Positions 34,499-43,929 are shown, numbered from the stretch's first letter. The stretch: 64,000 nt of DNA from an uncultured Collinsella sp. (GCA_900754445.1 CAAECW010000107.1:1-64000); one strand, 5' to 3'. Program-made: numbers and translations. The notes: generated by a model not told the origin, from the sequence alone.

Positions 34499-35414
34499 CT
34501 GCCTCATCCCCCTTCGTGTAGGAGCTGCGGAGCTTATAGCGCTCCCAAACCACGGGTACGCACAGGGCCACAGCGACAATTACGGCGGAAAGCAGCTTCA
34601 TGTCGTTGGCGTCCATGCCCAACTGCAGCACGATGGCGCGGATAAGGAAGTACACCACGGAGCCAAAGACGGCGGAGGCAAGACGGACGCTAAACTGCGT
34701 GAGGCCGCCGGGCAGCAGACGGCCGAGCACCTCACCGATAACAATGGCGGCAAGACCGATAACGATGGCACCGGTGCCCATACCAATGTCGGCATACTTT
34801 TGGCTCTGGCAGATGAGCGCGCCCGAAAGGCCGATGAGGGCGTTGGAGAGCACGAGGGCGATCATCTTGGTGGAGTTGGTGTTGACGCCCAGGGCGCGGA
34901 TCATGTACTCGTTGTTGCCGGTGGCGCGCAGCGCCGAGCCAATCTCGGTGCCAAAGAACCAATACAGGATGGCAACGATAGCCACGGCGAGCAGGATGCC
35001 CAAGATGATGGCAACGGTGGACTGCGGCAGGCCGGTCATATTGCTGACGGCCGAAAACACGGTGCCCTTGGCAAGAATGGGCGTATTGGACTTGCCCATG
35101 ATGCGCAGGTTGATGGACCACAGGCTGATCTGGGTGAGGATTCCGGCGAGGATCGCGGGAATCTCGAAGACGGTGGTCAAAATGCCCGTGACGGCACCCG
35201 CGATGGCGCCGGCGCACATACCGGCCAGCACGGCGAGCAGCGGGTCGACGTTGTTATTGACGATGAGCACAGCGCAGACGCAGCCGCCGAGGGCAAAGCT
35301 GCCGTCGCAGGTCATATCGGGAATGTCGAGCAGGCGGAACGTGATAAACACGCCAAGCACCATAATGCCCCAGAGGACGCCCTGCGAAACGGCGCCCTGC
35401 AATGCAATGAGCAT
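34491..35414 (-). CDS. ABC transporter permease (TrpY-like)
   Basis: A 307-residue permease of the branched-chain/LIV-type superfamily with about eight hydrophobic segments. The early motif DIPDMTCDGSFALGG (~30-45) is characteristic of permeases paired with ABC_sub_bind proteins. AGGAGG lies upstream of ATG. It overlaps the ATPase gene and lies 204 bases after the binding-protein gene, with a hairpin in between that may lower expression of the membrane parts relative to the abundant lipoprotein. Confidence 0.9.
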   Translation of the reverse strand: MLIALQGAVSQGVLWGIMVLGVFITFRLLDIPDMTCDGSFALGGCVCAVLIVNNNVDPLLAVLAGMCAGAIAGAVTGILTTVFEIPAILAGILTQISLWSINLRIMGKSNTPILAKGTVFSAVSNMTGLPQSTVAIILGILLAVAIVAILYWFFGTEIGSALRATGNNEYMIRALGVNTNSTKMIALVLSNALIGLSGALICQSQKYADIGMGTGAIVIGLAAIVIGEVLGRLLPGGLTQFSVRLASAVFGSVVYFLIRAIVLQLGMDANDMKLLSAVIVAVALCVPVVWERYKLRSSYTKGDEADA

Positions 35415-35518
35415 GCTTCATACCTCCTAGGATAGGGTGGACACGTGAGTCACCATGATAGCGGTAACAATGCATAAAAGAGCTGCGGCCGGATGTTTTG
35501 ACTCATCCGAAACAAGCA

Positions 35519-35547
35519 GGGCGAACGCCGGTCTTTGGCGTTCGCCC
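35519..35547 (-). terminator. Hairpin between binding-protein and permease genes
   Basis: GGGCGAACGCC (35519-35529) and GGCGTTCGCCC (35537-35547) are exact complements. It is a likely partial terminator giving excess of the binding protein. Confidence 0.7.
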
Positions 35548-35618
35548 CTGTGGCTCAGATATTGAATAACACGTCAACGGCGCGAGTGCGTGCCCTAGAC
35601 GCGCTACCGTGCATGGCG

Positions 35619-36599
35619 CTACTCGTCCAGAGCGGAAAGGTCGATGCCCAGAGCCTCGGCCATCTCGTCGTTCTTGACGACGACCAGGTCCTTGCTCGAG
35701 AGGTGTTTGATCGGCATGTCTTCGGGCTTGGCCTCGCCTTTCAGGATCTTAACGGCCATCTCGCCCGCGGCGTAGCCCAGGTCCTCATAGCTGATGGAGA
35801 GGGTAAACAGGCCGCCGGCCTTGCACATGCCCTCCTCGCCGGTCACAAAGGGAAGCTTGTTCTCCTTGCAGATCTGACCGACCAGCGAGGCGCCCGCGGC
35901 GATGGTGTTGTCGGTGGGGGAGTACAGCGCGTCGACCTTGCCCACGGCAGACTCGACGACGGACTGAATCTCGTTGGAGCTCGAGACGGTGAAATCGGTG
36001 TACTCCAGGCCCAGCTTGTCGAGTTCCTTCTTGGCGGCCTTGATCTGGACGTCGGAGTTGGACTCGGCGGTGCAGTAGAGCAGGCCGACCTTCTTTACGT
36101 CGGGTAGGACCTTCTGCATCATCTCGAGCTGCTCGGCGACCGGGGTGAGGTCGGAGGCGCCGGTGACGTTGGTGCCGGGCTTGTCGTTGTCCTGGACCAG
36201 GCCGGAGGTGGCGTAGTCGGTGATGGCGCAACCCACGATGGGGATATCGGCCGTAGCGCCGGCGGCAGCCTGCGCGGCAGGCGTGGCGATGGCATAAATC
36301 AGGTTGACGTTGTCGCCCACAAACTTGTCGGCGATGGACTTACACGTGGACTGGTCGTTCTGGGCGTTCTTCTTTTCGATCTTGACCTTAAGGCCGCTCT
36401 TCTTGATGGCCTTGGCAAAGCCGTTGTAGGCGGCATCGAGTGCAGAGTGCTCGGTGAGCTGCAGAACGCCGACGGTGTAGTCGGAACCAGCGGCAGCAGA
36501 GCCGGAACCAGAGTTGCCGCCGCATCCGGCGAGCGGAGCGAGCGCGAGCAGGCCGGCGGAGACCAGAAGGCTCCTGCGGCTGATGGTGATGTCCTTCAT
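35619..36599 (-). CDS. ABC transporter substrate-binding lipoprotein (ABC_sub_bind family)
   Basis: A 326-residue exported lipoprotein. Positively charged start ISRRSLL, hydrophobic core and lipobox LAPLAGC with Cys26 as the lipidated residue, then a short Gly/Ser linker. The mature part begins YTVGVLQLTEH and matches the TrpX/PF04392 fold (periplasmic-binding type I). Natural ligands in this family include tryptophan and tyrosine; the ligand here is not determined. Start at 36599 is preferred since it gives a normal lipoprotein signal. It heads the three-gene import operon. No Trp T-box was seen upstream. Confidence 0.9.
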   Translation of the reverse strand: MKDITISRRSLLVSAGLLALAPLAGCGGNSGSGSAAAGSDYTVGVLQLTEHSALDAAYNGFAKAIKKSGLKVKIEKKNAQNDQSTCKSIADKFVGDNVNLIYAIATPAAQAAAGATADIPIVGCAITDYATSGLVQDNDKPGTNVTGASDLTPVAEQLEMMQKVLPDVKKVGLLYCTAESNSDVQIKAAKKELDKLGLEYTDFTVSSSNEIQSVVESAVGKVDALYSPTDNTIAAGASLVGQICKENKLPFVTGEEGMCKAGGLFTLSISYEDLGYAAGEMAVKILKGEAKPEDMPIKHLSSKDLVVVKNDEMAEALGIDLSALDE

Positions 36600-36759
36600 A
36601 TCGTTACCCCCAGTATAGAAATGGCTGGAAACACTGCACTTGGACAAAGTGCAAGTGGAACTATAGTAGCGCGGATGTCCATTTTTACAATAACCTGGCG
36701 GGTTTTTTAATACAGAACCGGATGGGCGGTACGGGTAGTCGAATGGACGGCGGAGGTTC

Positions 36760-37545
36760 TTATGCGACAGAGGCGTCGTCTTCCTCGTCGAGGGCGGCGA
36801 AGAGCTTCTTGCCGTCGAGCAGGCGCGTGCTGACGTTTCTCATACGGGCGATCTCGACGGTGCGCAGCGTATCGTCGGTGCCTCGGGCGTCGTAGACCGT
36901 TCCCAGCAGATACGAGATGCCATCGCGCTGCCTGATGGCAAAGGGACGGAGTGTCATCCGTGCTGCTTCGGTTTCGCCGCGTGTCGTGACACTCGAAATA
37001 TCAAAACTCACCGTGGTTCCGTGGTCGATGGCCTGCTCGACGAGCTCGCACGTGTCGATGCGCTTGATGGGCGTGCGTGTTGCCTTGGTAGCCTTGCTGC
37101 CTGCGCTTGGAGCGGGTTCGGGTGTATCGAGGTAGCCGCGAACGTCGGCGCTCGCCATGGCAACTAAGTGCTGCGCCATGCTCTTGCGGATAGCGATAGG
37201 CGTGGAGCGGTTGCGCATGACCATACCGTGGAGCCGGATGATCTCTTCATCGGTGAGCGGGCGGGTAAGAAGTTTGTAGCCCACGCCGCGTTTGTACTCA
37301 ATTTCGTATCCGGCATGGCGAAGCGCGGAGATGGCGGTGTAGATGCTGCGCCGCGCCGCCGAGATGGGCATGCGGGCGGGGTCGTCGGGATGGGCGAGGC
37401 GCCGGATCAGCTCATCGGAAAGCATGGCCTTGTCTTCGCCGGTGTTTTCGCTCAAGAGCTGCAGGATACGAACGGCGCGATAGGCTGCCATCGAGGCGGC
37501 GCCCCTCGTCGTGGTGTCGTAGGTTTCAACAGCGGCTTCGGTCAT
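36760..37545 (-). CDS. Helix-turn-helix regulator with WYL-like C-terminal domain
   Basis: A 261-residue probable transcription factor. About 15-85 form a winged-helix-like N-terminal region (YRAVRILQLLSE ... SIYTAISALRHAGYEIEY); about 150-240 resemble a WYL domain core (MTLRPFAIRQRDGISYLLGTVY). Such proteins sense nucleic-acid or nucleotide-like ligands. Start at 37545 chosen for spacing from AAAGGA. It lies between the ABC importer and asnS without an obvious partner; an 11-bp inverted repeat upstream (37663/37715) may be its operator. Confidence 0.72.
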   Translation of the reverse strand: MTEAAVETYDTTTRGAASMAAYRAVRILQLLSENTGEDKAMLSDELIRRLAHPDDPARMPISAARRSIYTAISALRHAGYEIEYKRGVGYKLLTRPLTDEEIIRLHGMVMRNRSTPIAIRKSMAQHLVAMASADVRGYLDTPEPAPSAGSKATKATRTPIKRIDTCELVEQAIDHGTTVSFDISSVTTRGETEAARMTLRPFAIRQRDGISYLLGTVYDARGTDDTLRTVEIARMRNVSTRLLDGKKLFAALDEEDDASVA

Positions 37546-37662
37546 GGTGCCCACGTCCTTTCCGTTTTGGGTGGCGACGGTATGGAGCCTAGGACGCGGG
37601 GCTTTTCCAGGGGCGCAGGGCGCTCTGGGCGGTCGGTAGTCGTCGGCAAACGGCGGGTCGAG

Positions 37663-37725
37663 TTTTCAACAGCCCTGCTCAACTGACCAAAAACTTGCCA
37701 AAAGCTTGACGGATGCTGTTGAAAA
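37663..37725. promoter_or_regulatory. Widely spaced perfect inverted repeat upstream of the WYL-like regulator
   Basis: TTTTCAACAGC (37663-37673) and GCTGTTGAAAA (37715-37725) are exact complements 41 bases apart, in the 260-base gap between two minus-strand genes. This would suit two half-operators bound by a dimer, possibly with looping; unproven. Confidence 0.45.
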
Positions 37726-37758
37726 AAAGCGTCTCTCGACCGATGTCGAGAGACGCTT
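37721..37758 (-). terminator. Rho-independent terminator of asnS
   Basis: On the minus strand AAGCGTCTCTCGAC / GTCGAGAGACGCTT (37727-37758, 14-bp perfect stem) is followed by TTTTTTC. Confidence 0.9.
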
Positions 37759-37804
37759 ATGCGATGAGCGTTGGCGTGTGGCGACGCGAGCTAGCGTCCG
37801 ACGA

Positions 37805-39208
37805 TTAGAAGTCGGCGTTGCCCACGGTGCGCGGGTGCGGCAGGACGTCGCGGATGTTGCCCACGCCGGTCAGATACATGACCAAGCGCTCGAAGCCCAG
37901 ACCGTAGCCGGCGTGCTTGCAGGAACCGTAGCGGCGCAGGTCAAGGTAGTACTTGTACTGCTCGGGATTCATGCCCAGATCCTTGATGCGGGCCTCGAGC
38001 AGATCCAGGCGCTCCTCGCGCTGGGAGCCGCCGATAATCTCGCCGATACCGGGAACCAGGCAGTCGGCGGCGGCGACGGTCTTGCCGTCCTCGTTCATGC
38101 GCATGTAGAACGCCTTGATCTCGGCCGGGTAGTCGGTCACGAAGGTCGGGCGCTTAAAGTGCTCCTCGGTCAGGAAGCGCTCGTGCTCGGTCTGCAGGTC
38201 GATGCCCCAGCTGACGGGGTAATCAAACTTGTGACCGGCGGCGACTGCCTGCTCCAGGATCTCGACGGCCTCGGTGTAGGTAACGCGGGCAAAGTCGGAG
38301 TTGGCGACATGGTCCAGGCGCTCGAGCAGACCCTTGTCCACAAACTTGTTGAGCATATTGAGCTCGTCGGGGCAGGTTGCCATGACGTCCTTAAGGACAT
38401 ACTTGAGCATGGCCTCGGCGTTATCCATGTAGTCGTTAAGGTCGGCAAAGGCCATCTCGGGCTCGATCATCCAAAACTCGGCGGCGTGGCGCGTGGTGTT
38501 GGAGTTCTCGGCACGGAAGGTGGGGCCAAAGGTGTACACGTCGCCAAAGGCCATGGCAAAGTTCTCGGCATTGAGCTGGCCGGACACGGTGAGGCTTGCA
38601 TGCTTGCCAAAGAAGTCCTGGCTCCAGTCGACCTCGCCGGACTCGGTGAGGGGCGGATTTTTGGGGTCGAGCGTGGTCACGCGGAACATCTCGCCGGCGC
38701 CTTCGCAGTCGCTCGTGGTGATGATGGGGGTGTTGACGTAGACAAAACCCTGCTCCTGGAAGAAGCGGTGGATGGCGGCAGCCGCGACAGAGCGGATGCG
38801 GAACACGGCGCGGAACAGGTTGGTGCGCGGGCGCAGGTGCTGCTGGGTGCGCAGGAACTCGACGGTTGCGCGCTTCTTCTGCAGCGGGTAATCCGGGGCG
38901 CTGACGCCCTCGACCTCGATGGAGGTGGCAGAAAGCTCGAAAGGCTGGGGTGCATCGGGGGTCAGTTTGACGGTGCCGGTGCAAATGAGTGCGGCCGAGA
39001 CGTTTTGATGTGCGATCTCGTCGTAGTTGTCGAGTGCCTCGCGGTTCATGACGACCTGCAGGTCGCGGAAGCAGCTGCCGTCGTTGAGCGTAACAAAGCC
39101 AAAGTTCTTCATGTCGCGGACGGACTTGACCCAGCCGGCGACGGTGACGGTCTGGCCGCCGAGCGACTCGGCATCGGCATAGAGCTGCGCGATTTTGGTG
39201 CGGTTCAC
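37805..39208 (-). CDS. asnS: Asparaginyl-tRNA synthetase
   Basis: A 467-residue class IIb synthetase. N-terminal OB-fold anticodon-binding domain ([19 protein letters not shown], ~19-37), then the catalytic core with motif 2 ([19 protein letters not shown], ~220) and motif 3 ([13 protein letters not shown], ~435). The asparaginyl rather than aspartyl type is shown by the RAENSNT segment. A GTG at 39208 preceded by GGGAGGA is taken as the start; upstream in-frame ATGs lie before that site. The gene has its own terminator. Confidence 0.94.
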   Translation of the reverse strand: MNRTKIAQLYADAESLGGQTVTVAGWVKSVRDMKNFGFVTLNDGSCFRDLQVVMNREALDNYDEIAHQNVSAALICTGTVKLTPDAPQPFELSATSIEVEGVSAPDYPLQKKRATVEFLRTQQHLRPRTNLFRAVFRIRSVAAAAIHRFFQEQGFVYVNTPIITTSDCEGAGEMFRVTTLDPKNPPLTESGEVDWSQDFFGKHASLTVSGQLNAENFAMAFGDVYTFGPTFRAENSNTTRHAAEFWMIEPEMAFADLNDYMDNAEAMLKYVLKDVMATCPDELNMLNKFVDKGLLERLDHVANSDFARVTYTEAVEILEQAVAAGHKFDYPVSWGIDLQTEHERFLTEEHFKRPTFVTDYPAEIKAFYMRMNEDGKTVAAADCLVPGIGEIIGGSQREERLDLLEARIKDLGMNPEQYKYYLDLRRYGSCKHAGYGLGFERLVMYLTGVGNIRDVLPHPRTVGNADF

Positions 39209-39316
39209 GTATCCTCCCATAACGGTTGAATGATAGTTATCCATACAGTTCGATATTCTAGCAGCTCGGCTCATTTGGGCTATACAGATAAGGCATTGGC
39301 GGGATGGTTTTTCAAA

Positions 39317-39352
39317 CGAAAAGCGCCCGCGGCCAAATGGTCGCGGGCGCTT
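39317..39352 (-). terminator. Terminator of the PTS IIA gene
   Basis: Minus strand AAGCGCCCGCG / CGCGGGCGCTT (39321-39352) followed by TTTTCGTTT. Confidence 0.88.
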
Positions 39353-39389
39353 GACGAGGTGCCTTTTGGCTGTATGGCGCGGGGCCTGG

Positions 39390-39953
39390 CTACTTGGTCT
39401 TGGCTACCAGCAGCGGGTCGCCCAGCTTGACGAGCGGGTTGCCGCCGATAAGCGTTCCAGATTCGCCGACATGGTCGATGCTCTTAAGACGATCGAGCTC
39501 GGAGACGATGACGGTCACGATGTCCTCGTGACCAGCGGCCTTAATGGCCTCGCGGTCGAAGCTGATGAGCGGCTGGCCTGCCTTGACCACATCGCCCATC
39601 TCGACAAAGCGGGCAAAACCCTTGCCGTTCATTTCCACGGTGCCCAGGCCAACATGGATGAACACGCGCAGGCCGTCCTCGGTAATCATGCCGATGGAGT
39701 GGTTGGTGACAGTGGTGGCACCGATGCGGCCGTTGGCGGGCGCATAGACGGTGCCGGTAATGGGCTCGATGCCATAGCCCTGGCCAAGCATGCCCGAGGC
39801 GATCGTCTCGTCGGGAACCTCGTCCAGGTTGACGAGCACGCCGTTGATGGGGGCATAGATGACGCCTTCGCGGGTAGCGAAGCTTGCTGCGGGCGGAACG
39901 GACGCCTCGCCGGTCGAGGTGAAGGTGGACTTAAGCGAATCGAGCAGACCCAT
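39390..39953 (-). CDS. PTS glucose-type IIA component
   Basis: A 187-residue EIIA-Glc-like phosphocarrier. The active-site histidine lies in [17 protein letters not shown] (His ~110) with the second conserved His in NHSIGM (~95). It is a free-standing IIA domain, not attached to IIB/IIC, so it must pair with a permease encoded elsewhere and may also act as a regulator, like Crr in E. coli. The first 25 residues are a flexible leader. A GAAACGTTTC palindrome upstream suggests control by a LacI-family protein. Confidence 0.9.
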   Translation of the reverse strand: MGLLDSLKSTFTSTGEASVPPAASFATREGVIYAPINGVLVNLDEVPDETIASGMLGQGYGIEPITGTVYAPANGRIGATTVTNHSIGMITEDGLRVFIHVGLGTVEMNGKGFARFVEMGDVVKAGQPLISFDREAIKAAGHEDIVTVIVSELDRLKSIDHVGESGTLIGGNPLVKLGDPLLVAKTK

Positions 39954-40000
39954 AGTTGCCTCCAACTTAAATAGGCGCATATCGCGCGTTTGGTTTGCCG

Positions 40001-40010
40001 GAAACGTTTC
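40001..40010. promoter_or_regulatory. LacI-family operator-like palindrome before the PTS IIA gene
   Basis: GAAACGTTTC is a perfect palindrome with the central CG typical of LacI/CcpA-family sites, about 50 bases upstream of the IIA start. Confidence 0.5.
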
Positions 40011-40196
40011 ACATGTGTTTCGCGGCTTGGTCAACGCCTCTATTCTACGCTGCTCAACGATACCTCTGAACTGGGATTATGTGATATATCAGTTGAAGGG
40101 AAACTTATTGCCGGAGTGTTTCTGCGCCACGGGTTCAAGTGGGGTACGCTTGAAGGCAAAAAACAAGGGCGCTTAATTTGCGCGAAGGGAGCACAT

Positions 40197-41096
40197 ATGA
40201 TTGTCGAGAACCATGCGCTGTGGGGCGAGGAGCCGACCGAGGAATATCCGGCGACCTTTACGTATCTGGGTGCCGAGCCGCTGCCCGATAAACCGAATGG
40301 CCGCCGCCCTGCCGTGATTATCTGCGGCGGAGGTGCGTTTACGCATATCGCTCCGCATGAGCAGGATCCCGTGGCGTTTGCGTTTTTGGATCACGGCTAC
40401 CAGGCCTTTGTGCTCAACTATGTCACGAGTTCTACGGGTGACGTGGGCTTTCCGCACCCCCAGGCAGATCTTGCCAAGATGGTCGCCACGGTGCGCGCCA
40501 ACGCCGACGAGTGGCATGTCGATCCTAAGCGCGTGTGCGTCGTGGGATTCTCGGCGGGCGGTATGATCTGCGCCTCGCTGGCAACACAGTGGAAGACCGG
40601 CCCCTTCGCGGCACTTGCCGGGGCGCGTCCGGACGACATTCGTCCCGATGCCGTGGTGCTGGGCTATCCATTGCTCGACTTTGCCTATGTGCGTGACATG
40701 CAGACGCGCGATCCGCGCATTGACTTGCGTGTGCCCAAGACGGGCGGCAAGACGGGGCGCGATTTGCTCAACGACTACCTGTCGATGGTGACGGGCGGCG
40801 AGGCAACTGACGAGCATCTGGCCGACATCTGCCCCACCACGCATGTTTCGCGTCAGATGCCACCGACCTTTGTGTGGGGCGTGTCCGACGACAAGACGGC
40901 GCCGATCGCGCAGGTCTACCCGTTTGCGCAGCGCATGGCCGAGGAGGGCGTTGCATGCGAGATGCACGTCTTCGACCAGGGTGGTCACGGCCTTTCGCTC
41001 GGCAACGCCAACACCGCGGTCGACAACGAGGACAAGCAGGTGGCGGTCCGCCCTTGGATTCGCCTAGCCTTCCGCTTCCTGGAGCGCCATCTGTAA
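40197..41096 (+). CDS. Alpha/beta-hydrolase (acetyl-esterase / BD-FAE-like)
   Basis: A 299-residue serine hydrolase. Oxyanion motif ICGGGAF (~42) in place of the more usual HGGG, nucleophile elbow GFSAGG (~119), Asp in VSDDKTAP (~227) and His in DQGGHGLS (~262) make a full catalytic triad. Relatives remove acetyl groups from plant polysaccharides. ATG at 40197 with AAGGGAG; upstream in-frame sequence lacks family similarity. No signal peptide, so it would act inside the cell on imported oligosaccharides. Confidence 0.85.
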   Translation: MIVENHALWGEEPTEEYPATFTYLGAEPLPDKPNGRRPAVIICGGGAFTHIAPHEQDPVAFAFLDHGYQAFVLNYVTSSTGDVGFPHPQADLAKMVATVRANADEWHVDPKRVCVVGFSAGGMICASLATQWKTGPFAALAGARPDDIRPDAVVLGYPLLDFAYVRDMQTRDPRIDLRVPKTGGKTGRDLLNDYLSMVTGGEATDEHLADICPTTHVSRQMPPTFVWGVSDDKTAPIAQVYPFAQRMAEEGVACEMHVFDQGGHGLSLGNANTAVDNEDKQVAVRPWIRLAFRFLERHL

Positions 41097-41122
41097 GAGG
41101 ACGGGCATCCCAGCCCTTCAAT

Positions 41123-41191
41123 AACTTGCGGTGAAATAGTTCCTATCTGGGGCATCAACCAGTCCATCCAGGAACTATTCCACCGCAACTT
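41123..41191. repeat. Repeat family B, copy 2
   Basis: AACTTGCGGTGAAATAG plus TTCCT pairs with AGGAA plus CTATTCCACCGCAACTT. Ends 8 bases before a TTTTT run, 27 bases after the esterase stop, so it may work as its terminator. Confidence 0.88.
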
Positions 41192-41208
41192 CGTTTTTGA
41201 TGCCCCGC

Positions 41209-41409
41209 CCGGAAACTGCATCCCAGTCCCCCCTTCAAGGTGGGACACGGTTTCCCATAGGGCCTCGACTGGGAAAGTGCGTCCCGTTTCGAGTGGGGAT
41301 TCCGGGATGCATTTTCCGTAAGAGGCCTGTTTGGGAAACCATATCCCGTTTCGAGCCAGAATTCTGGGATGTAGTTTCCCCGAGAGGCCTCATCGGGAAA
41401 CTATGGCCC
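41209..41409. repeat. Repeat family D: tandem array of 62-bp hairpin units
   Basis: Three units start at 41242, 41304 and 41366 (exact period 62). Each is a 15-base inverted repeat of the form GGGAnnnnnTTTCCC ... GGGAAAnnnnnTCCC with AGGCCT or GGCCTC in the loop, and GTTTCGAG links unit 1 to 2 and 2 to 3. A lone right arm at 41209-41224 (GGAAACTGCATCCC), in exact phase, is a remnant of a fourth unit. No gene is present from 41097 to 41568. Confidence 0.88.
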
Positions 41410-41448
41410 TGAACTCTCCTGCCTGTCCCCATTGCGCCAATCTGCTGA

Positions 41449-41478
41449 TTGAACGTCATTGTGTGTTCACGCTATCAT
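41449..41478 (+). promoter_or_regulatory. Promoter of the feo gene
   Basis: TTGAAC (41449-41454), 18 bases, TATCAT (41473-41478). Confidence 0.6.
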
Positions 41479-41492
41479 GTAAGCTTAAAATT

Positions 41493-41521
41493 GGTTAGCC
41501 ATGGCAAACGGTTAGCCATGG
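41493..41521 (+). promoter_or_regulatory. Direct repeat, probable metal-repressor site before feo
   Basis: GGTTAGCCATGG occurs twice (41493-41504 and 41510-41521), 17 bases apart, just past the predicted transcription start. GGTTAGCC resembles half of the DtxR/IdeR iron box; repression by an iron regulator is inference. Confidence 0.55.
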
Positions 41522-41568
41522 TGAACATAAATGCAACGCCCTGTGGGCGCCGGGGGAGGAACACGGAC

Positions 41569-43929
41569 GTGAGGCTCGATACACTCGAGATTGGAAAGGA
41601 CGCCGTCGTCGCATCGGTGACATCGGACGACCAGGCACTCCGACAGCATATTTTGGACATGGGCCTAACGCCGGGCACCGAAGTCACCATGATGAAGTAC
41701 GCCCCCATGGGTGACCCGCTCGAGATCCGCCTGCGTGGCTACGAGTTGACACTGCGTAAGGACGATGCCGCTCGCATCGAGCTCGTGGGTATTCACGACA
41801 CCGATACGGGTCCGCGCGCTAACGCCGCAATCGGCACGACGGAGCATCCGGCCCTGGGCGAGGGGACGTATTCGCCCCGTGCGGCAAAGACGGCCGTGCC
41901 CGAGGGCGCGCCGCTGCACTTTGCCCTCGCCGGCAACCAAAACTGCGGCAAGACCACGTTATTCAACCAGCTGACGGGCTCCAACCAGCACGTCGGTAAC
42001 TTTCCCGGCGTGACTGTCGACCGCAAAGATGGCACCATCCGTAACCATCCCGAGGCGAGCGTTACCGATCTGCCTGGCATTTACTCCCTGTCGCCGTACA
42101 CAGGCGAAGAGGTCGTGAGCCGTCAGTTCATCCTCGACGAGCGCCCGGACGCCATCATCGACATCATTGACGCTACCAACATCGAGCGTAACCTGTACTT
42201 GACACTGCAGCTCATGGAGCTCGACCGCCCCATGGTCATCGCGCTCAACATGATGGACGAGGTGACCGCCAACGGCGGCGCCGTGGACGTCAACCTGCTC
42301 GAGAGCCTGTTGGGCGTGCCCGTTGTTCCCATTAGCGCTGCCCGCAACGAGGGTATCGGCGAGTTGGTGGACCACGCCCTGCACGTGGCGCGGTTCCGCG
42401 AGCGCCCTGGTCGCCTGGACTTTTGCGTGCCCGACGGTCCGGACGGCGGTGCGCTGCATCGCTGCATCCACGGCATTGCCAACCTGATCGAGGACCATGC
42501 CGTGACGGCGCACATCCCGGTGCGCTTTGCGGCGACCAAGCTGGTCGAGGGCGATGAGCTGGTAACCGAGGCGCTTCACCTGGATCGCAATGAGCTCGAC
42601 GCTATCGAGCACATCATTACCCAGATGGAGGGCGAGGCCGGCACCGACCGCCTATCTGCGTTGGCCGATATGCGTTTTAGCTTTATCGGCGACGTGTGCG
42701 GGCGTTGCGTCGTCAAGCCGCACGAAAGCCGCGAGCACGTGCGCTCCGTCAAGATTGACCGCATCCTGACAGGTCGTTACACAGCCATTCCGGCGTTTCT
42801 GGTGATCATGGGCCTCGTCTTTTGGCTGACGTTTGGCGTGATCGGCGCGGCGTTGCAGGGACTCATGGAGGACGGCATCGCTGCCATCATCGCCTCGGCC
42901 GATGCGGGCCTCAAGGCGTTCGGCACCAACGACGTAGTGCGCTCGCTGGCTGTCGACGGCGTGCTTACGGGTGTGGGCAGCGTGCTGACCTTCCTGCCGA
43001 TTATCGTCGTGCTCTTTTTGTTCCTCTCCATTCTGGAAGACTCCGGATACATGGCGCGCGTGGCCTTTGTCATGGATAAGGTGTTGCGTCGCTTTGGCCT
43101 GTCGGGCCGCAGCTTTGTGCCCATGCTCGTCGGTTTTGGCTGCACCGTGCCGGCTATCATGTCGACCCGTACGCTCCCATCCGAGCACGACCGCAAGATG
43201 ACGGTCATGCTCACGCCGTTTATGAGCTGCTCAGCCAAGTTGCCGGTTTACGGCTTGCTGTGCGGGGCGTTTTTCCCGCAGGCGACGGTTCCCGCCATGG
43301 TCTCGCTCTATCTGATCGGTATCGTGGTCGGCTGTATCGCGGCTTTGGTGCTCAACCGCACGGCATTTAAGGGCGACCCGGTGCCGTTTATCATGGAGCT
43401 TCCCAATTACCGCCTGCCGAGCGTCAAGACGACGGTGATGCTGGCATGGGATAAGGCCAAGGACTTCATCACCAAGGCCTTTACCATTATCTTTGCCGCT
43501 ACGGTGGTCATCTGGTTCCTGCAGACGTTCGATATCCGCTTTAATGTGGTCGCCGACCAGTCGCAAAGCCTGCTTGCCGGTCTGGGTAGCATCATCGCGC
43601 CGGTGTTGGCCCCGCTCGGCTTTGGCGACTGGCGCGCCTCGACGGCGCTCGTCACCGGACTTATCGCCAAGGAGAGTGTCATCTCGACACTCACGGTGCT
43701 TTTGGGTGCAACCTCGCCCGCGGCATTGTCAACCATGTTTTCGCCGTTTACCGCCTACGTGTTCTTGGTCTTTACGCTGCTGTACCCGCCTTGCGTGGCC
43801 GCTATCGGCGCTGTCAAGAGCGAGTTGGGCGCGCGCTATGCCGTGGCCGTATTCGCGTTTCAGGTCGCCGTTGCCTGGATCGTGGCGTTTGTCGTGCATT
43901 CGGCGGGCATATTGCTGGGGTTGGCTTAG
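41569..43929 (+). CDS. feoB: FeoA-FeoB fusion, ferrous iron transporter
   Basis: A 786-residue Fe(II) importer in the cytoplasmic membrane. Residues 1-75 are a FeoA (SH3-like) domain, normally a separate protein. After a ~40-residue linker comes the FeoB G domain: GNQNCGKTT (~121), switch/G3 DLPGIYSL (~165), G4 NMMDE, then two Gate domains with about eight to ten membrane helices and the conserved VGFGCTVPAI and FMSCSAKLPVYG motifs. GTG at 41569 (GGGGGAGGA 8 bases upstream) is chosen because FeoA homology begins directly there. Direct repeats before it suggest iron repression. Confidence 0.93.
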   Translation: MRLDTLEIGKDAVVASVTSDDQALRQHILDMGLTPGTEVTMMKYAPMGDPLEIRLRGYELTLRKDDAARIELVGIHDTDTGPRANAAIGTTEHPALGEGTYSPRAAKTAVPEGAPLHFALAGNQNCGKTTLFNQLTGSNQHVGNFPGVTVDRKDGTIRNHPEASVTDLPGIYSLSPYTGEEVVSRQFILDERPDAIIDIIDATNIERNLYLTLQLMELDRPMVIALNMMDEVTANGGAVDVNLLESLLGVPVVPISAARNEGIGELVDHALHVARFRERPGRLDFCVPDGPDGGALHRCIHGIANLIEDHAVTAHIPVRFAATKLVEGDELVTEALHLDRNELDAIEHIITQMEGEAGTDRLSALADMRFSFIGDVCGRCVVKPHESREHVRSVKIDRILTGRYTAIPAFLVIMGLVFWLTFGVIGAALQGLMEDGIAAIIASADAGLKAFGTNDVVRSLAVDGVLTGVGSVLTFLPIIVVLFLFLSILEDSGYMARVAFVMDKVLRRFGLSGRSFVPMLVGFGCTVPAIMSTRTLPSEHDRKMTVMLTPFMSCSAKLPVYGLLCGAFFPQATVPAMVSLYLIGIVVGCIAALVLNRTAFKGDPVPFIMELPNYRLPSVKTTVMLAWDKAKDFITKAFTIIFAATVVIWFLQTFDIRFNVVADQSQSLLAGLGSIIAPVLAPLGFGDWRASTALVTGLIAKESVISTLTVLLGATSPAALSTMFSPFTAYVFLVFTLLYPPCVAAIGAVKSELGARYAVAVFAFQVAVAWIVAFVVHSAGILLGLA

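Noticed and set aside
35415..35618. T-box or tryptophan leader for the TrpXYZ-like operon
   Set aside because: No T-box sequence (such as the conserved AGGGTGG...-type bulge) was found upstream of the permease or of the binding-protein gene.
41209..41409. CRISPR array at the family D repeats
   Set aside because: The repeated part is an imperfect inverted repeat with variable bases in both arms, and the strict 62-base unit has no unique spacers.
42822..43079. Small Gly/Arg-rich frame inside feoB
   Set aside because: Out-of-frame shadow of a conserved membrane domain.
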